64,000 nucleotides of DNA from Anadara kagoshimensis (GCA_021292105.1 CM037857.1:27948677-28012676), one strand, 5' to 3'; positions 11,385-23,396 are shown, counted from the stretch's first letter. Numbers and translations are program-made. Notes: generated by a model from the letters alone, not told the origin.

Positions 11385-11545
11385 ATTTCCGAATCACAAT
11401 CCAGAAGCAAAGTAAAAACTTTGGAACTGACAAGTTAGGTTAGACACGTGAACTTCCACCAGGGAAGTGAGGCCGGGTGCTCCGGAAGGGTAAGCACCTC
11501 CTGTTTAGCTAGCTACACCCGTCACGTGTGTAATCAAAATTGTGT
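11385..11545 (-). repeat. Dispersed CACGTG-flanked repeat (reference copy)
   Basis: The best copy of a repeat found about 20 times in this window. Read on the minus strand it runs: CACGTG (11523-11528), GGTGTAGCTAGCTAAACAGG, GCTTACCCTTCCGGAGCACC, CGGCCTCACTTCCCTGG, CACGTG (11445-11450), then ACTTTGCTTCTGGATTGTGA. It lies directly after the end of an RT reading frame here and at 39075, 45365, 55155 and 61060. So it is probably the 3' untranslated end of that retroelement, with solo copies being 5'-truncated remnants. Confidence 0.7.
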
Positions 11546-11549
11546 GAAA

Positions 11550-11945
11550 GGAACAAGGAACTATGAGACGTCAAATATATCCAAGGCAATCCTGGACACA
11601 GAGACATCAAACTTATCAACAATACTGTGATGACGGCCATAAAACTTTTTGAGGGCCTTGATAAGCCTAGGCTTGCAATATCCCTTAGTCAACAATTTAT
11701 TTGCAAGCATAATTCGTTGTACAAAGTCCCCGTAGTGGGAACAAGCTCTACCATAGCGTATTAATTGGGAAACAAATACACCATAAGCAGGAGAAGCAGG
11801 TATATTGCTGCATAAAAAAGGAAAGTTGACAATAGAAAAATTGAAGTCATCACGTTTGTCATAAAGTTTCAAATGAAGCCTTTCTTGTGCGTCATAATTC
11901 AGGTATAAGTCTAAATATGAAGCAGAACTTGAGGAATCAGTCGTG
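11550..11945 (-). pseudogene. YIDD-type reverse transcriptase, C-terminal fragment
   Basis: On the minus strand an open stretch of about 100 codons reads KLYDKRDDFNFSIVNF, CSNIPASPAYGVFVSQLIRY, KPRLIKALKKFYGRHHSIVD. This is the region after the RT catalytic core of a retroelement abundant in molluscs and cnidarians, probably Penelope-like. The core itself is absent. Codons for ELEIKDTTDSS lie just upstream, degraded. The CACGTG-flanked repeat follows immediately, as in other copies. Confidence 0.65.
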
Positions 11946-12339
11946 TCTTTTATTTCAAAAAAATATTATACTATTAAACCTTTGGTTATTTCCAGTTTTA
12001 TTGTTTTCCGTTTCATCATTTGGAAATCTAATTTGGAAATGATGCAATTACTAATGATTTCGCTGATGATTTAAGTTAACTACTGCACAAAATTGCAAGG
12101 TTGTACTAGAGTTTCATCCTCAATTTACAACAGGAATTGAGATAATTATTTTAGGAGACTAAAACGGACACTGGTCAAACTTCCATCAATAAAACTTCCC
12201 TGCTAAATATTTCATACAACGGCCGAGCAACTCAGAAATAAAAGAATAAGAACGAAACAAGAGATGAATAAAATTTGAAGACTTTTACTGACTTCAGATT
12301 GTAGAGAACCCTTGATAATCAGAGACAAACTTACCAATC

Positions 12340-12500
12340 AAGGTCCAAATCACAATCCTAAAGCAGAGTAAAAACTTTGAAACCGCTAAATTTGGCAAAA
12401 TGCTTCACTTTTTACTGGGGAAGTAAAGACAATTGCTCCGGAAGAGTAAGCGCATTCTTAATAACTAGTTACACACGCCACGCGTGTTATCAAGAGTAAA
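12340..12500 (-). repeat. CACGTG-flanked repeat (degenerate)
   Basis: Reversed core with AATTGCTCCGGAAGAGTAAG, ACTAGTTACACACGCCACG. The outer CACGTG sites are mutated. It adjoins the RT fragment 12520-12850. Confidence 0.6.
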
Positions 12501-12519
12501 AAGAACTGGAAACAATGGG

Positions 12520-12850
12520 ACGTGAAATATATCCGGGGTTATCGTAGAAACAGAGGTATCAACAATATTGTGATGATGGCAATAGCATTTTTGAGGTTCC
12601 TGATATAAAGCTATGCTTGCAATATCCCTAAGTCAAGAATTGTTGTAATGGAACAAGCTCTACCATGGGGTATTAATTTGGAAACAAAACACCATAAGCA
12701 GGAGAAGTAGGTATATTATAGTCTAGTTAAATAATTTATAAAAATGGGAGTCGTCACGTTTGTAATCCCGCTTCAAATGTAGCCTTTTGTAGGCGTCATA
12801 TTTGAGGTTTATGTCTAAATATGAAGCAGAGCTTGAAGAATTACTGAATT
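12520..12850 (-). pseudogene. YIDD-type reverse transcriptase, C-terminal fragment, degenerate
   Basis: Second RT relic next to 11550-11945, from a more diverged element. On the minus strand AAGCTCTGCTTCATATTTAG, ACAAAGGCTACATTTGAAGC-like codons and ATATTGCAAGCATAGC are recognisable, but no frame is open. The unit 2 copy is at 26770-27115 and an inverted copy at 54790-55145. Confidence 0.5.
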
Positions 12851-13225
12851 GATGAAAACATGTTTCCTGAGTTTTTGTACTGGCTTTCTTATAATCAGAG
12901 GTGTTTTATCACGAAAACAACTCTAATTTAAAAAAATATGACACTGATTTAGACCATGCAGGCATTTCTATATTTTTTGATGTACAGAACTAAAAGCTAA
13001 AAGTTCGTATTAAATAATTGAATATTGTCTCACAAAACTGGGAACCTCCAGTAACTGTTTTCCTTCACACTCTGTTGACGTCGCACTATTGTTCTACAAA
13101 TAAATTCCACAGTTATGACCGAATGTGCATGTTATATTGTTCAGATGTCATTATCTGGTCAAATAGTCAAGTTATAACAATTTGAAGCTAATTTACGATT
13201 TTTTAAAAAATTAAACGCAAAAACG

Positions 13226-13590
13226 CGTAACCCTTTTTTGTCCGAATTTCACAAAATGAATAAACTATAGGCTTAAGACCCTAGAGAAACTAAATATCAC
13301 ATCAGATTTTTTCTCCAATCAATACTTTCGGAGGAGATGATTTTTTAAGTTTTTTGCACCCCTAGGTCACCTTGACCTAGTTATGGTAGCCATGGCACGA
13401 ACAAATCTGAATTGCACCGGCCCATATATACTTCTCACCAAGTTTCATTGAAATCTGTCTGGAAGTTTCAGAGAAGATGTCGAAAATAGGTGTTAACGAC
13501 GCACACATGCACGCACGCACACACGCACGCACATACACACGCTGCGCTATGCCATAAGCTCACATGACCTTTCAGTCAGGTGAGCTAAAA
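13226..13590. repeat. Dispersed repeat of bivalve type
   Basis: Contains GGTCACCTTGACCTAGTTAT, CCAAGTTTCATTGAAATCTG, an ACGC/CACA-rich stretch (13500-13550) and the end CAGTCAGGTGAGCTAAAAAT. I know similar repeats with AGGTGAGCTAAAAA ends from bivalve genomes; that is recall, not a search. It is present only in the unit 1 spacer. Confidence 0.5.
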
Positions 13591-13809
13591 ATGCAAGAAC
13601 CTGTTCGTACCCGTGGTTGGGGACACCAAGTCTTGTTTCTGAAAATGACTGCAAAATGTCAATGTCTGTGAATTCACATCGATTTAGTTTATGAAATGAT
13701 GCCTATATTACTAAATTAAAATACGGGTATTAGTATACAGTTATTTCATGTTTGTTTGGGAAACAGTCAAACTATTGTCCCGAGGTGCTGTGGCAGACCT
13801 GATGAACTA

Positions 13810-14756
13810 TTACTCGAGGCTAACGGCATAGCTTCTCATGCTGCTCTCAGACTTGTGACCAGACACGGTCATAACATGACGAGTTTCAAATCCATCGAGC
13901 AATGTTATCGATGTAGCCCTTAGGCAATGATTTGTATATACTTTGGACAATTTTGCTTCAATTGACAATTTTTTCATCTTGTCTCAAAGCGTGTGCTTAC
14001 CCAGAGGAATGTTATCATACCATGGAACTGTATCCGTGTTATCCCTGGGTCGTTAAAAGAAGGACTCGCATTTTTGATTCAAAACTGACAGGTAATGAGT
14101 AAAAGATGAATACGGGCACAGTTTTGTTCCTGTTTTATACATTCTACCAACCTGGCTTTATGTATCTTTCACATCACCCCGGTGATTTTTAGTTGCCAAA
14201 TCCTTTAACTCAATATATTTCTGATTCTCATCAAAAATAAAGTCACTTTTCTTTATATCTCGAAGGTTTTCCCTTCCTCGATTGCAAAAGTATATCATAA
14301 AGTCAACAAAAACCTTATCTTGTAGGCCTTTTGGCGTATTAAAATGAAAATAATTGTACAACAATGTCAAATCCTCTGTCGACAATGGACTTTTGTGATT
14401 AACCTCAGATTTACCTTCTTTTTCAATTTCACCAGCATTGCTTGAAATATCTGATTTGCCCCGTTAAATTCTACGGAATTCACGATGTCAATGTTGGACG
14501 CTTTCTCAAAATGCTTTTGGAGTCCGTATCTTATAGAGGGCATAGACTTCTTGCTATATAGTTCGCCTGTTTTTTGTTCTAACCGCAGCTCGTCGACGTC
14601 ATTACTCAATCCCGTGAATTCCAAGGTTTTTTTTTCACCACAGTAAGATTTCAGTACGATTAAAGCTCCTTTGATGACATTTTTTGTATTTAATGAGTCC
14701 GGTTTTTCTAATAAAATATTCAAACCTTCTTCAGACACATTCTGAAATCGGGGCAT
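13810..14756 (-). pseudogene. Crypton-like (DUF3504-type) tyrosine recombinase, decayed
   Basis: Single-exon relic from ATG 14756 to TAA 13810-13812. The N-terminal half (129 codons) has the core-binding fold signature SIRYGLQKHFEKASNIDIVN. A one-base frameshift near 14410 leads to YFCNRGRENLRDIKKSDF and LATKNHRGD. A TAA follows at about 14158, then GRMY, and the catalytic end: NHCLRAT (Arg at 13918-13920), GHKSESSMRSY (His-Lys at 13852-13860, Tyr at 13828-13830). These are the Arg, His-x-x-Arg, His and Tyr positions of tyrosine recombinases, as in Crypton transposons and the KCTD1/ZMYM/QRICH1 relatives. At least three in-frame stops plus the frameshift mean it is dead. Found only in unit 1. 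Confidence 0.8.
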
Positions 14757-15104
14757 GGCTTTTGACAGTTGTTTTGTCCGTTTGTTGTCGTCTGGTCATC
14801 AACGACAATCTGCGTCAAATAGACGCTTTGTGAATCTCGAGTTATTGCCCTTTGTACGTACATATTTTTCACTTTATAAAATGGCGAATGATAACGCATA
14901 ATTTTCGAGTTAGTAAAGAGGCGCTTACAGGAAAATTCACACGCTGCTGTGAAAAAAAAATATTGTCGGGTAGTTTCAGCGACCTAGGAAAATAATAAAA
15001 CATCAAAAAATGAGTAAATATTTTAAATAGAGCATTGGGTAATAAAATTTATTTTTTTGGCAAGTCAAGGTCTGACGAAAATATCTATTTGCCTGCGACA
15101 GTGA

Positions 15105-15260
15105 GAGGGGCCTTGATGGCCAAGTTGTCTACAACTCACATTGTCTCTCACAGCTTGGGTAAGTAGGTTGAAATCCTACTAGGGCAGACCCTAATGTAAG
15201 TTCGCTCGCCGAAGTTTGGCAGTTTTCTCTGGACACACCCCCATGATTGTTTATCATAAA
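15105..15260 (+). repeat. tRNA-derived SINE-like repeat
   Basis: CCTTGATGGCCAAGTTGTCT resembles a pol III A box of a Leu/Ser-type tRNA, and GGTTGAAATCCTACTAGG a B box (GGTTCRANNCC with one mismatch). The tail AGTTTTCTCTGGACACACCC is typical of bivalve SINEs as I recall them. Confidence 0.5.
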
Positions 15261-15589
15261 TCTTATCAAGCAGTTTAAGTTTTAATGTTTAATGAAATGA
15301 CTTGATTAAGGATAGGATTAAGGATAGGATTAAGGTTACAAGATTAATAGTTATGGTAATACAAACAATATTCCAAACCATCATCCTTGAATCTAGAGTA
15401 TGACTTGTTACTGATTGAGTTACATGTTTCCACCTACCAGTATAAAGTTTGATGAAATGGAGGACTTAATACTGAGTATAATCTTAGTTTGTGTTGCTAG
15501 TGGATGTCATGACATACACACTAGACCCTCATGAGGTGGTACTACCAGAAAGTGAATATGTTAAACTGTTTGTTGACATGTACTGACAT

Positions 15590-15665
15590 CTGTTCCTGCA
15601 TTTTAATACCTGGCTCCAGTTCTGCAATCATTCCTTGACTAAGAGTTTCCTTAATTTAAATCTGG
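15590..15665 (+). repeat. Half of a palindromic MITE
   Basis: GGCTCCAGTTCTGCAATCAT, TCCTTGACTAAGAGTTTCCT matches the left end of the element at 29387-29608. No right end is visible nearby. Confidence 0.4.
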
Positions 15666-15861
15666 TAAAACTAAAATCCTAATACACATGTAGTTTTGTT
15701 ATTTTTGAAGATATTAAAAAATTTAAAGTGTGCAAGAGTTATATCTGTCAAATATATACAAAAATGTTTTTGGTTTTTTTTATCTAGGAATCCAGAGATT
15801 TAAAATTACTAGTAACCACATTTACAAGCTTATTAATATAGTTTTTCAAAGCATTTTCATA

Positions 15862-16072
15862 GATCTACCATCAGTTATCATGTCATTGAGGAAAGTGCTA
15901 TGATGTCAGTGTCCATCTGTCATCTACCAGCAGTTATTATGTCAAAGAGGGTTGTGCTATAATGTCATAGTATCAATCTGTCATCTACAAGCAGTTATCA
16001 TGTCACAGGGGTGTGTAATAATGTCAAAGTGTCAATCTGTCATCTAACAGCAATTATCATGTCATAGCTATT
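15862..16072 (+). repeat. 60-bp minisatellite at the duplication junction
   Basis: About three and a half units of roughly 60 bp, each with CATCTACCAGCAGTTATCAT followed by GTCA and GTGCTATAATGTCA. Unit starts are near 15862, 15921, 15982 and 16041. The first base of duplicated unit 2 (16026), which is also the first base of the window, falls inside this array. Confidence 0.75.
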
Positions 16073-16122
16073 TTGTCGGAAAACGAAAGAGAGAGATGTG
16101 GCGGGATGGACTCGATAGAACA

Positions 16123-16372
16123 GTGACCGGGTAGCTCAGTGTATAGAACGTCCCGCTAGTATAAGAAATGTTCCGGGTTAAAGTACTGGTTTACTCGCTA
16201 CATTTTCCCCTTTCCTATTATATTTAGGGGGCCGTCCAACCCTGGGAAGTGGGCGACCAACAGGTGATGCCAGGGTGGAATCTGGTGGTTTCGATTCAAG
16301 ATAGTTCAACGGGAAAAAGGAAGGGAGGAATGTGACTGTCACACAAATACTTGTAGCTTAAGTTGTTGATTT
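16123..16372 (+). repeat. tRNA-like SINE-type repeat (unit 2 copy)
   Basis: Same element as 97-345. Here the A-box region reads TAGCTCAGTGTATAGAACG, closer to a tRNA consensus than the unit 1 copy. Confidence 0.55.
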
Positions 16373-17049
16373 ATAGGGGCCGTACATTTCACTATTAGAA
16401 AAAAGAATTGATATGCTAAAGATTTATACTGGGAGAATCTCTCGAAATAGCAACAACTTGCACGGGTCAAGATGACCAATATGCTGAAATATATGGTAAT
16501 TGTGTAGGAGAGGTTTCTGGTTGATATAATTAAAGAAGACGAAATATGGTTTTAATACTTTGAGCCACATAGAAAGATGACCAAGTTTGGCGAATTGGAA
16601 AAGGAAAACAACCTGAAATTGCAAGGCGTCGTCTCAGCACTAAGAAAGTTCTTTACGCCATATTTTTTTAATAGAGACGTAATTGTTGTCCTAGTTAACA
16701 TTCCTAAAGGACACGATATCACTGGACATGTTTATACCAGTTTTGGTTCTTTCCTTGTGTTATATATTGTTGTTAAAATCTGATTTCAATCTAATATATG
16801 CATTCTATCTTCTTTAAAACACAAAAATTTGTTTTGACTGGGAGTTTAACAAGGTGTTTCTGTAAAATAGCGGCGTAAGGGGTACACTGAAGGTCAAAGT
16901 TGAGTATAAAAATGTTAATTTACGTCATTTACGTCATTTCATGCTTCTATAATCAGCTCCATTTTAGTTTTGTTACATTTTACACGTGGATATGGGTATA
17001 TTGAATATCTTTTTTTAGGAGTTGACATTATAGAAGACAATAGTATTTT

Positions 17050-17275
17050 GTTAGTTCTTCGGCTAGACGTATGTGGGAAGTTTTGGACAGGTCTTGCAAG
17101 ACTTGAAAATAGGTAGTAATTGTTCTTTAACTTAGCACTTGGCACAGACAAGTTAAAGCCATGGGTTCCTTTGGAATAGACATTAAAAACCAATGACCCG
17201 TGTCATGGCAGGCGTGATATGTTAAAGAACCCACCCTGCATGAGAAAAGGTCAAAACGCTTGACGTTTCACCTAT
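17050..17275 (+). repeat. SINE-like repeat, B box deleted
   Basis: Unit 2 copy of 1030-1260. About 16 bases covering the B box (GGTTCGAACCC and following) are gone, so this copy cannot be a pol III template by itself. The rest of the tail is intact. Confidence 0.5.
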
Positions 17276-17289
17276 ATTCTAGTTTATCA

Positions 17290-17530
17290 GGACCCTCAAA
17301 ACGTTTTATGGCCATCTCACAATATTAGGGGTATGGTGTTTCTGTGTCCACAATTACCCTGAAATATTTGACATCCTTTCACTCTAAATATCGATTACAC
17401 CATTTGCAGGTGAAGCTACATTAACAGTATATGATTACCCTTCCGGAGCACCCTACTCTCTTTTCTGATGGAAGTTTACGTGTTTTACCTGATTTTTCAG
17501 TTTTTTCTTTGGTAATAGGATTGTGATTTA
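17290..17530 (+). repeat. YIDD-retroelement 3' end (unit 2 copy)
   Basis: Duplicate of 1290-1515 with the same degeneration. Confidence 0.5.
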
Positions 17531-18076
17531 GATATACTTTAGTAGGTTTGTTTTTGATTAACCAAGGGTTGTGTATTATATGAAGTGAGTAAAAGTCCTC
17601 GATTTTTATTCTTTTTTTTTTGTCTTCTTTTAATTATCATTTTGTTCCTGAGTTGCTTGACTGTTATTTCAGGTAAGTTTTATTTTGGAAGTTTTATTTT
17701 TCGCTTTGACTAGTTCCCTCCGTGTCAGTATAATGTGTTTGATTGATCCGAACTGTAAATCTCTCGCTGTCTGCTAAAGGACAAACCTATATTCCTCTTG
17801 TAAATACTGGATCACAACGCTAGTACAATCTTGCAATTATTCTTTGTAATATTTTTAAAGGTCTAAGTGAAATCAATTTCAAAAGTTGCAAATATAATTA
17901 TAAATAATTATCAAACTTATTAGACGACGAAAAACAATCAAGCAAACACGAAAAGGTTTTATAGGTAAAATATTGATAAACGTTTCATACCACGATTTAA
18001 AATTGACACATTGTGCAAGACTTTAGTTCATTTTCCTCGTTAAAGATAAAAATAACATTTTATGATGCTTTGAATT

Positions 18077-18082
18077 TTTATT
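18077..18082 (-). terminator. Poly(A) signal AATAAA, gene C
   Basis: AATAAA on the minus strand about 47 nt past the stop of gene C. Confidence 0.7.
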
Positions 18083-18128
18083 TTGTATCTTAAATTATTG
18101 ACATGGAATATTTAAGACATTCTGTATA

Positions 18129-19995
18129 TTAATTTTTGGTATCACTGTTGATTCTGTCATCATTTCCAGCACCTTTGTTTCTGTCTTCACTGCTGTCTAT
18201 TTTATCATTTCCTCCTTGACCACCCTTGCCACCTCCACTGCCACCATTATTTCCACCATTGTCACCTTTGCCACCGTTTCCACCATTGCCACCGTCTCCA
18301 CCGTTTCCACCATTGCCATTGTTACCATCATTTCCACCATTTCCATTATTGTCATTATCACCTCCATTCCCATTTCCGTTATTTCCATTTTTATTACCAT
18401 TACCATTTCCGTTATTACCACATCTGTTTCTACATCTACATCCACATCCACTAACAGCAACAGCTACACCGGTACCACATGGATTCTGAAAAATTAAATT
18501 TTGGATTGAATAAGCAAAAACTAAATGATTTCTGAAAAATTAAATTTTAGATTGAAAAGATAAAAACTAAATGGAATCTGCATCAATTGTTTGTGCCACC
18601 ACATGGATTCTGAAAAATTTAATTTTGGATTGAATAAGCAAAAACTAAATGATTTCTGAAAAATTAAATTTTAGATTGAAAAGATAAAAACTAAATGGAA
18701 TCTGCATCATTTGTTTGTGGACTATAACATCTATGCAATATATAATGTTTAAACCAAAACAATCGATTCATTTAAAACATATTTGATATCCAGGTTTTTG
18801 GTCAATTTATATCACAATTGTTGTCCATATGATATATGCGCCTTGGTTATGCTTTTTCCGAAAGTAACACGAGTGGTTGTGATTGACAATTACAAAACAA
18901 GTCTTTACTTTTTGGATGGCTTGAGGCAATTATCAACATTTTGTGATCAAACATGGCATGTGTTCTTTTTGCGTGACGTTAAATATTTGTATCGCGTTGG
19001 CTTCAGCATTGATGAATACAAATGTATTAGGATAACTGATATAAGGTTGTATTTCTATATTAGCAATTAACATAACTGAAGCAAGAGTTACAATTTCAAA
19101 AGATATACTTATAATCTGCCTGCAACCAATTACAAGAACACTACACAATACAAGCTAATGGTAGAAACAGCCAAACAGGGCAAGAAAGGACAAACAGAGT
19201 ATTTATTACATTTGCTCCATCCAGGTGTTCATTTTAATTGGTATTTTACAACCAGTGTTATCGTAATAATTTATTGAAGCTTACCGGAATTTACTCAAAT
19301 AACATACGGTAAAATAAAAAGTTCAATAAGTGTATCATTATTTCATCATTAGTTTATCATTGATATTTCTGCTTACATGTATAAATAGGGCAATTAGTCG
19401 GTTTCTATAAATACACTTGGCGCGCTTTGAAGATTTTATGTGACTGACTAGATAAATATCTTAAAATTAGTTAGAGGAAGAACATTCTTCACTAAAAACT
19501 TTTTAGGTTTTTTTTTCAAAATAATAAGTTTAGAAAGATTAATTTGATTTAAAATACGATATTAATTTCGTTACAATGTAACACATGTATTTAAGTTTAT
19601 CTCTATCCTACGGTAGCGTATTATAGCCACATTTTCATAAAATTTATGCTTGTTATATTTGCTTATTAATTACACATTTGTATTTCATTTTACAATTGAT
19701 GTTATAACACATACACTTCAACATTTACAGAATCAAATTAATACGTTTAATATTAATAAAAAGTCAAAATTAAATGTGTTTTTGGAATTAGTACATTTTA
19801 TAAAAAACGGGAAAAAATCCATATCAAACAATTAAAAAAAAATCTTTATCACTCACATCTTGCAACCAATTCAAAAAACGTTACCTCAGTGCTCTATATT
19901 GAACATAAATAAAATAAGTTGATACTTACGGTGTTAGCTTTGTGGATGGCTACAGCAAGCACAACAACGGCAAACAATAGACACAGTCGATTCAT
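18129..19995 (-). CDS. Gene C: secreted Cys-motif Gly/Asn-rich protein, intact (140 aa)
   Basis: Unit 2 copy of gene A. Exon 1 is 19995-19930 (22 codons, donor GTAAGT). Exon 2 is 18485-18129 (118 codons plus TAA). The protein differs from A at very few residues, for example Gly for Arg in the NKNGNN stretch and Asp for Ala in NDGNN; both changes move it toward E and F. Signal peptide MNRLCLLFAVVVLAVA, then Asn at residue 21. Cys at exon 2 positions 3, 14, 16, 18 and 22, followed by the low-complexity centre and the DKIDSSEDRNK tail. Function unknown; secretion is the supported property. Gene D diverges from it 3.9 kb away. Confidence 0.85.
18486..18720 (-). repeat. Tandemly duplicated 3' splice-site region, gene C
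   Basis: Same 124-bp duplication of the acceptor and exon 2 start as in gene A (2478-2713). It therefore predates the 1/16026 segmental duplication. Confidence 0.72.
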
Positions 19996-20038
19996 CTTGT
20001 CTGGTTACTGTACACAAGGAGAGGTTGTCTTTAACGAC

Positions 20039-20069
20039 TGAAAAGTGAAAGTCAAAATCTACTTTTATA
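20039..20069 (-). promoter_or_regulatory. Core promoter of gene C
   Basis: TATAAAA starting at 20069 and TCAGTC with A at 20039, 30 bp apart. Identical to gene A. Confidence 0.72.
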
Positions 20070-20854
20070 GCAATATTCAGTCAATTTTCTTTAAGATGTC
20101 GAAAATAATTACTAAAAAACTAAAAATATGCTTTTGAAACGACTTTGCATCATCTTGTTTTGTAATTATTATCAAATTTTTAAATTTAAAATGTATCAAA
20201 AATGAATATATTTGTATATTTTATGTTAAATGTTTCCATCTGTTTCAAAACATCAAACAATTAGGATGTCTTTATGTTTAAAATTTAAATATATCAATAC
20301 TTACATAAAGGCCTAATGATCATTACATCGACTTTGCTATGACGCAATCATACTAATGTATAGCGTTTTTAATTAACAAATTGAAAATAAAAAAAAATCT
20401 AAATTTATTCACATGTCATATCAAAATATAGGAGTGTAAGAAACGACGGGGTAACAAAGTTCAATAGAACCATAATTCCATATGGGAATATTTGGGCTGA
20501 TTGTATTTGTCTCCAAGAGGCTACTCTGTTTGATATTTATTATTTTTATCCGAGCACTACTAATGAGGAATTTTATCCGAGACAGTCATCATCCAATGCT
20601 GCAAAATTAAAACGGATGTCAAAAGTATCTTCTATTATGTTAAAACATCTGGAAAGTAATTCCATGTAGGGAGACCTTTTGGCTGAAAAAAAGAATATGG
20701 GGCTGTACTGGGAAAATGTTTTATGTTAAATAAATGTGATACAATAGGCATATCTTTGTCATGTTGTATGACTAAACACTGACGACATAAGTGACGCAAA
20801 TTAAATTTAAAGTTTAATTTAATGAAGATGAATAACAGCGACATAACCTTATAG

Positions 20855-21036
20855 TACAGTCAAAACTATCTATACACGCCACTAAAAAGAACCAGAAAAA
20901 GTGGTCTTTATGGGCAAGTGGCCTTTATATACAGGTTCAAATACTATAAATAAAGAACAATTAGATACCATTCTAAGGGACCTTATAAGCAGGTGTCCTT
21001 TATATAGAGGTGGCCTTTAAAGCAGGTTGGACTGTA
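20855..21036. mobile_element. Small MITE with TA ends (unit 2 copy)
   Basis: Duplicate of 4851-5032. Here the left end is TACAGTCAAAAC, closer to the inverted right end. Confidence 0.65.
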
Positions 21037-21149
21037 CATGATTTATGACTTAATTTATATAGAATCAAAAAAGGGGAAACACCTATACCTACTTTGTTTG
21101 TGATATAAGTTATGTATATACACCGTTTCATGTTAAAATCATAATCCCA

Positions 21150-21295
21150 AAGGCAAAGTGGAATTTTTTAAAACTTACAGTTTAAGTTAACCACGTGAAC
21201 TGCTACAGATAGGGTTAGGTCGTGCGCTCGGGTAAGGTTATCAACTCCTGTTTACCTAGGTACAGTCGCGTCACTTGAAATTAAAATTGAGAAAG
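21150..21295 (-). repeat. CACGTG-flanked repeat (unit 2 copy)
   Basis: Duplicate of 5140-5285. Confidence 0.5.
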
Positions 21296-21630
21296 AAAGG
21301 AACACGATAGACACTATTGATCGTAAAATATGCGGTTTTTTTTTGCATTTTTTTTTCTACCATTCCATATTCGTTTCATAATCCCTAAATTGTATAAAAG
21401 ATGAGATTTACCAAACACAATGAATGTCTATGTCATAGCTCAAGCATGTTAAAATCTTCGCTCTTCTGTTATGCTTGCGTGTTGCTTAATTTTTCTGATT
21501 TTAAAGTTCAAAGAATAATCTAGAAAGATAAGGAATTGTTTAAGATCAAACGGGCAATCGGGAACAGTGATTCACAAACATTACGATACTGCTTTAATTG
21601 ATATAAAACTATGAGTTAAAAATATAATAG

Positions 21631-21814
21631 TACAGTCAAACATGTCTATAAAGGTCACCTATAGAAATCAGTAAAAGTTGCCTTTATGAGCATGTGACCT
21701 CTATATACAGGTTCAAACAATATGAATAAAGAACAATTGGGATACAATTCTACTGGTCTTGGTAAGCAGGTGGTCTTTATATGGCGGTGGCCTTTAAAGC
21801 AGGTTGGACTATAT
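21631..21814. mobile_element. Small MITE with TA ends (unit 2 copy)
   Basis: Duplicate of 5626-5808. Confidence 0.65.
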
Positions 21815-22015
21815 TACAGTAAAAAACACGACTTTTCTGCTTCTTATTGAGATTTATTTCTTAGATATGAATCTAACGAAAGGTGTATTTAAGTTCTGTG
21901 ACAAAAGTGATGACTTGAGTTTTTCGATTGTCAACAATTCTTTTTATGCAGCAATATACATCCTTCTCCTACTTATTGTGTATTTGTTTCACAATTAATA
22001 CACTAAGGTAGAGCT
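21815..22015 (+). pseudogene. YIDD-type RT C-terminal fragment (unit 2 copy)
   Basis: Duplicate of 5809-6010, with Phe for Leu at one site and a small insertion that changes the frame near its end. Confidence 0.55.
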
Positions 22016-22174
22016 TGTTCCCGCTACTAAAAACTATCAAAAGGGAAGTAATATCGGGTGATCCGGAAGGGTCTCCTGTTTAGCTAACTAGATAACCCCA
22101 ACCACCTGTAAGATAAAATTGAAAAAAAATCAGTATGTGAGCAAAATGTAATAAATATGTAAAAAAAGATGAAT

Positions 22175-22345
22175 ACTAATCCATCTCCGAATCATAATCC
22201 AGAAGAAAAGTAAAAACTTTAAAACTGACAAGTTAGGTTAAACACGTTAACTTCCTCAGGGAAATAAGGCCGGTAGCTTGAAGGGTAATCACCTCCTGTT
22301 TACCTAGCTACACCCGCCACGTGTGTAATCAAAATTGAGTGACTA
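22175..22345 (-). repeat. CACGTG-flanked repeat (unit 2 copy)
   Basis: Duplicate of 6165-6335. The outer site reads CCACGTGTG here, intact. Confidence 0.6.
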
Positions 22346-23396
22346 TGAACGACAAACACACCCTGGGCTCAAAGTACCTGAGTCAAGTTTGGGCTCTGAC
22401 ATTTCCAAAACATGATTAATTAGCATAGTTCTTGCAATACTGATTGGATTTTGACAATAGGTCAGTAAACTCTAATTAAATTTGACATGCGACAAGTTTT
22501 GTCAATAATGTATAGCAACTTGTTATATTATTCGTCAAAATTTCCACCTGAAAATTTTTAAGTGCGATATTGGTGGAATTTTGTTAAAACTCTGTTCATT
22601 ATCTTTTTCCTTAAAACATTTGATTTTTCTACGCTTAACACCACTATCGCTAATTCTAAATTGAACTAACTAGAGAATTCATTTACCTGTCGTTCTTTTG
22701 CAAAACAGTATACATATAGTGCTTTGCATGGTTTCTCTTTATTTTGTCTAAGGATATCTTCAACAACAGACAATCTGTGCACCAGTGCTTATTGGTTTTA
22801 TTATAATTCGTTTGAGCCACAATGTATGCCAAGTCATTCAAATTTACAGATAAATAGATGACTTTTAATTTAATGCTTAATTAGGAGCTTGTGTAAGTTC
22901 ATTTATACCAATGACATGCTATTGAGCCAGAATGTATACCAAGTCAAGTACGTGTAAATCATCAACTTCACAAACAGATAAATAGATGGCGTTTAATTTT
23001 TTAAATTTTAAATACACGTTTGATAAGAAGCTTATGTAAGTTTTATTTATACCAATGACATACTCTCAGCTTCGAAATAGAGGATATGTCACATCTACGT
23101 ATTATGACGTATACGTATAGAATATAACAATGGAAGTACTTAAACAATTGTAAACAGTGAATGTAATTATTTGAGATATGATATACCTTAGTCTAGTCTA
23201 GAAATCGCAACAAACTAAAATAATAAAAACAAAAACCTTTATAATAAAGGGTCACGAACAAAAGCAGTCATAAAACTATCGAGTTGACAATAAAGGATAT
23301 TAACGAAATATTACGTAAAACGTTAATAATACAGTACGATTTGACTTTCCCACTATAACCTACTTTTTAAATTGCAGGTGTAATTAGCAAAGTTGT

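Larger units (their letters stand above)
1..13152. repeat. Segmental duplication, unit 1
   Basis: Bases 1-13152 match 16026-27412 in the same orientation almost base for base; differences are scattered substitutions, short indels and one 1.3-kb insertion (7391-8683). The match starts at the first base of the window, so the unit may extend further left. It ends at about 13152, after a shared stretch ending TTCAGATGTCA. The unit carries genes A (-) and B (+) in divergent orientation. The high similarity means a recent event, or two haplotypes joined in tandem by the assembler. Confidence 0.93.

Noticed and set aside
15862..16072. CRISPR-like array
   Set aside because: The repeats are contiguous 60-bp units with no constant-repeat/variable-spacer structure. 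This is an animal genome and a minisatellite.
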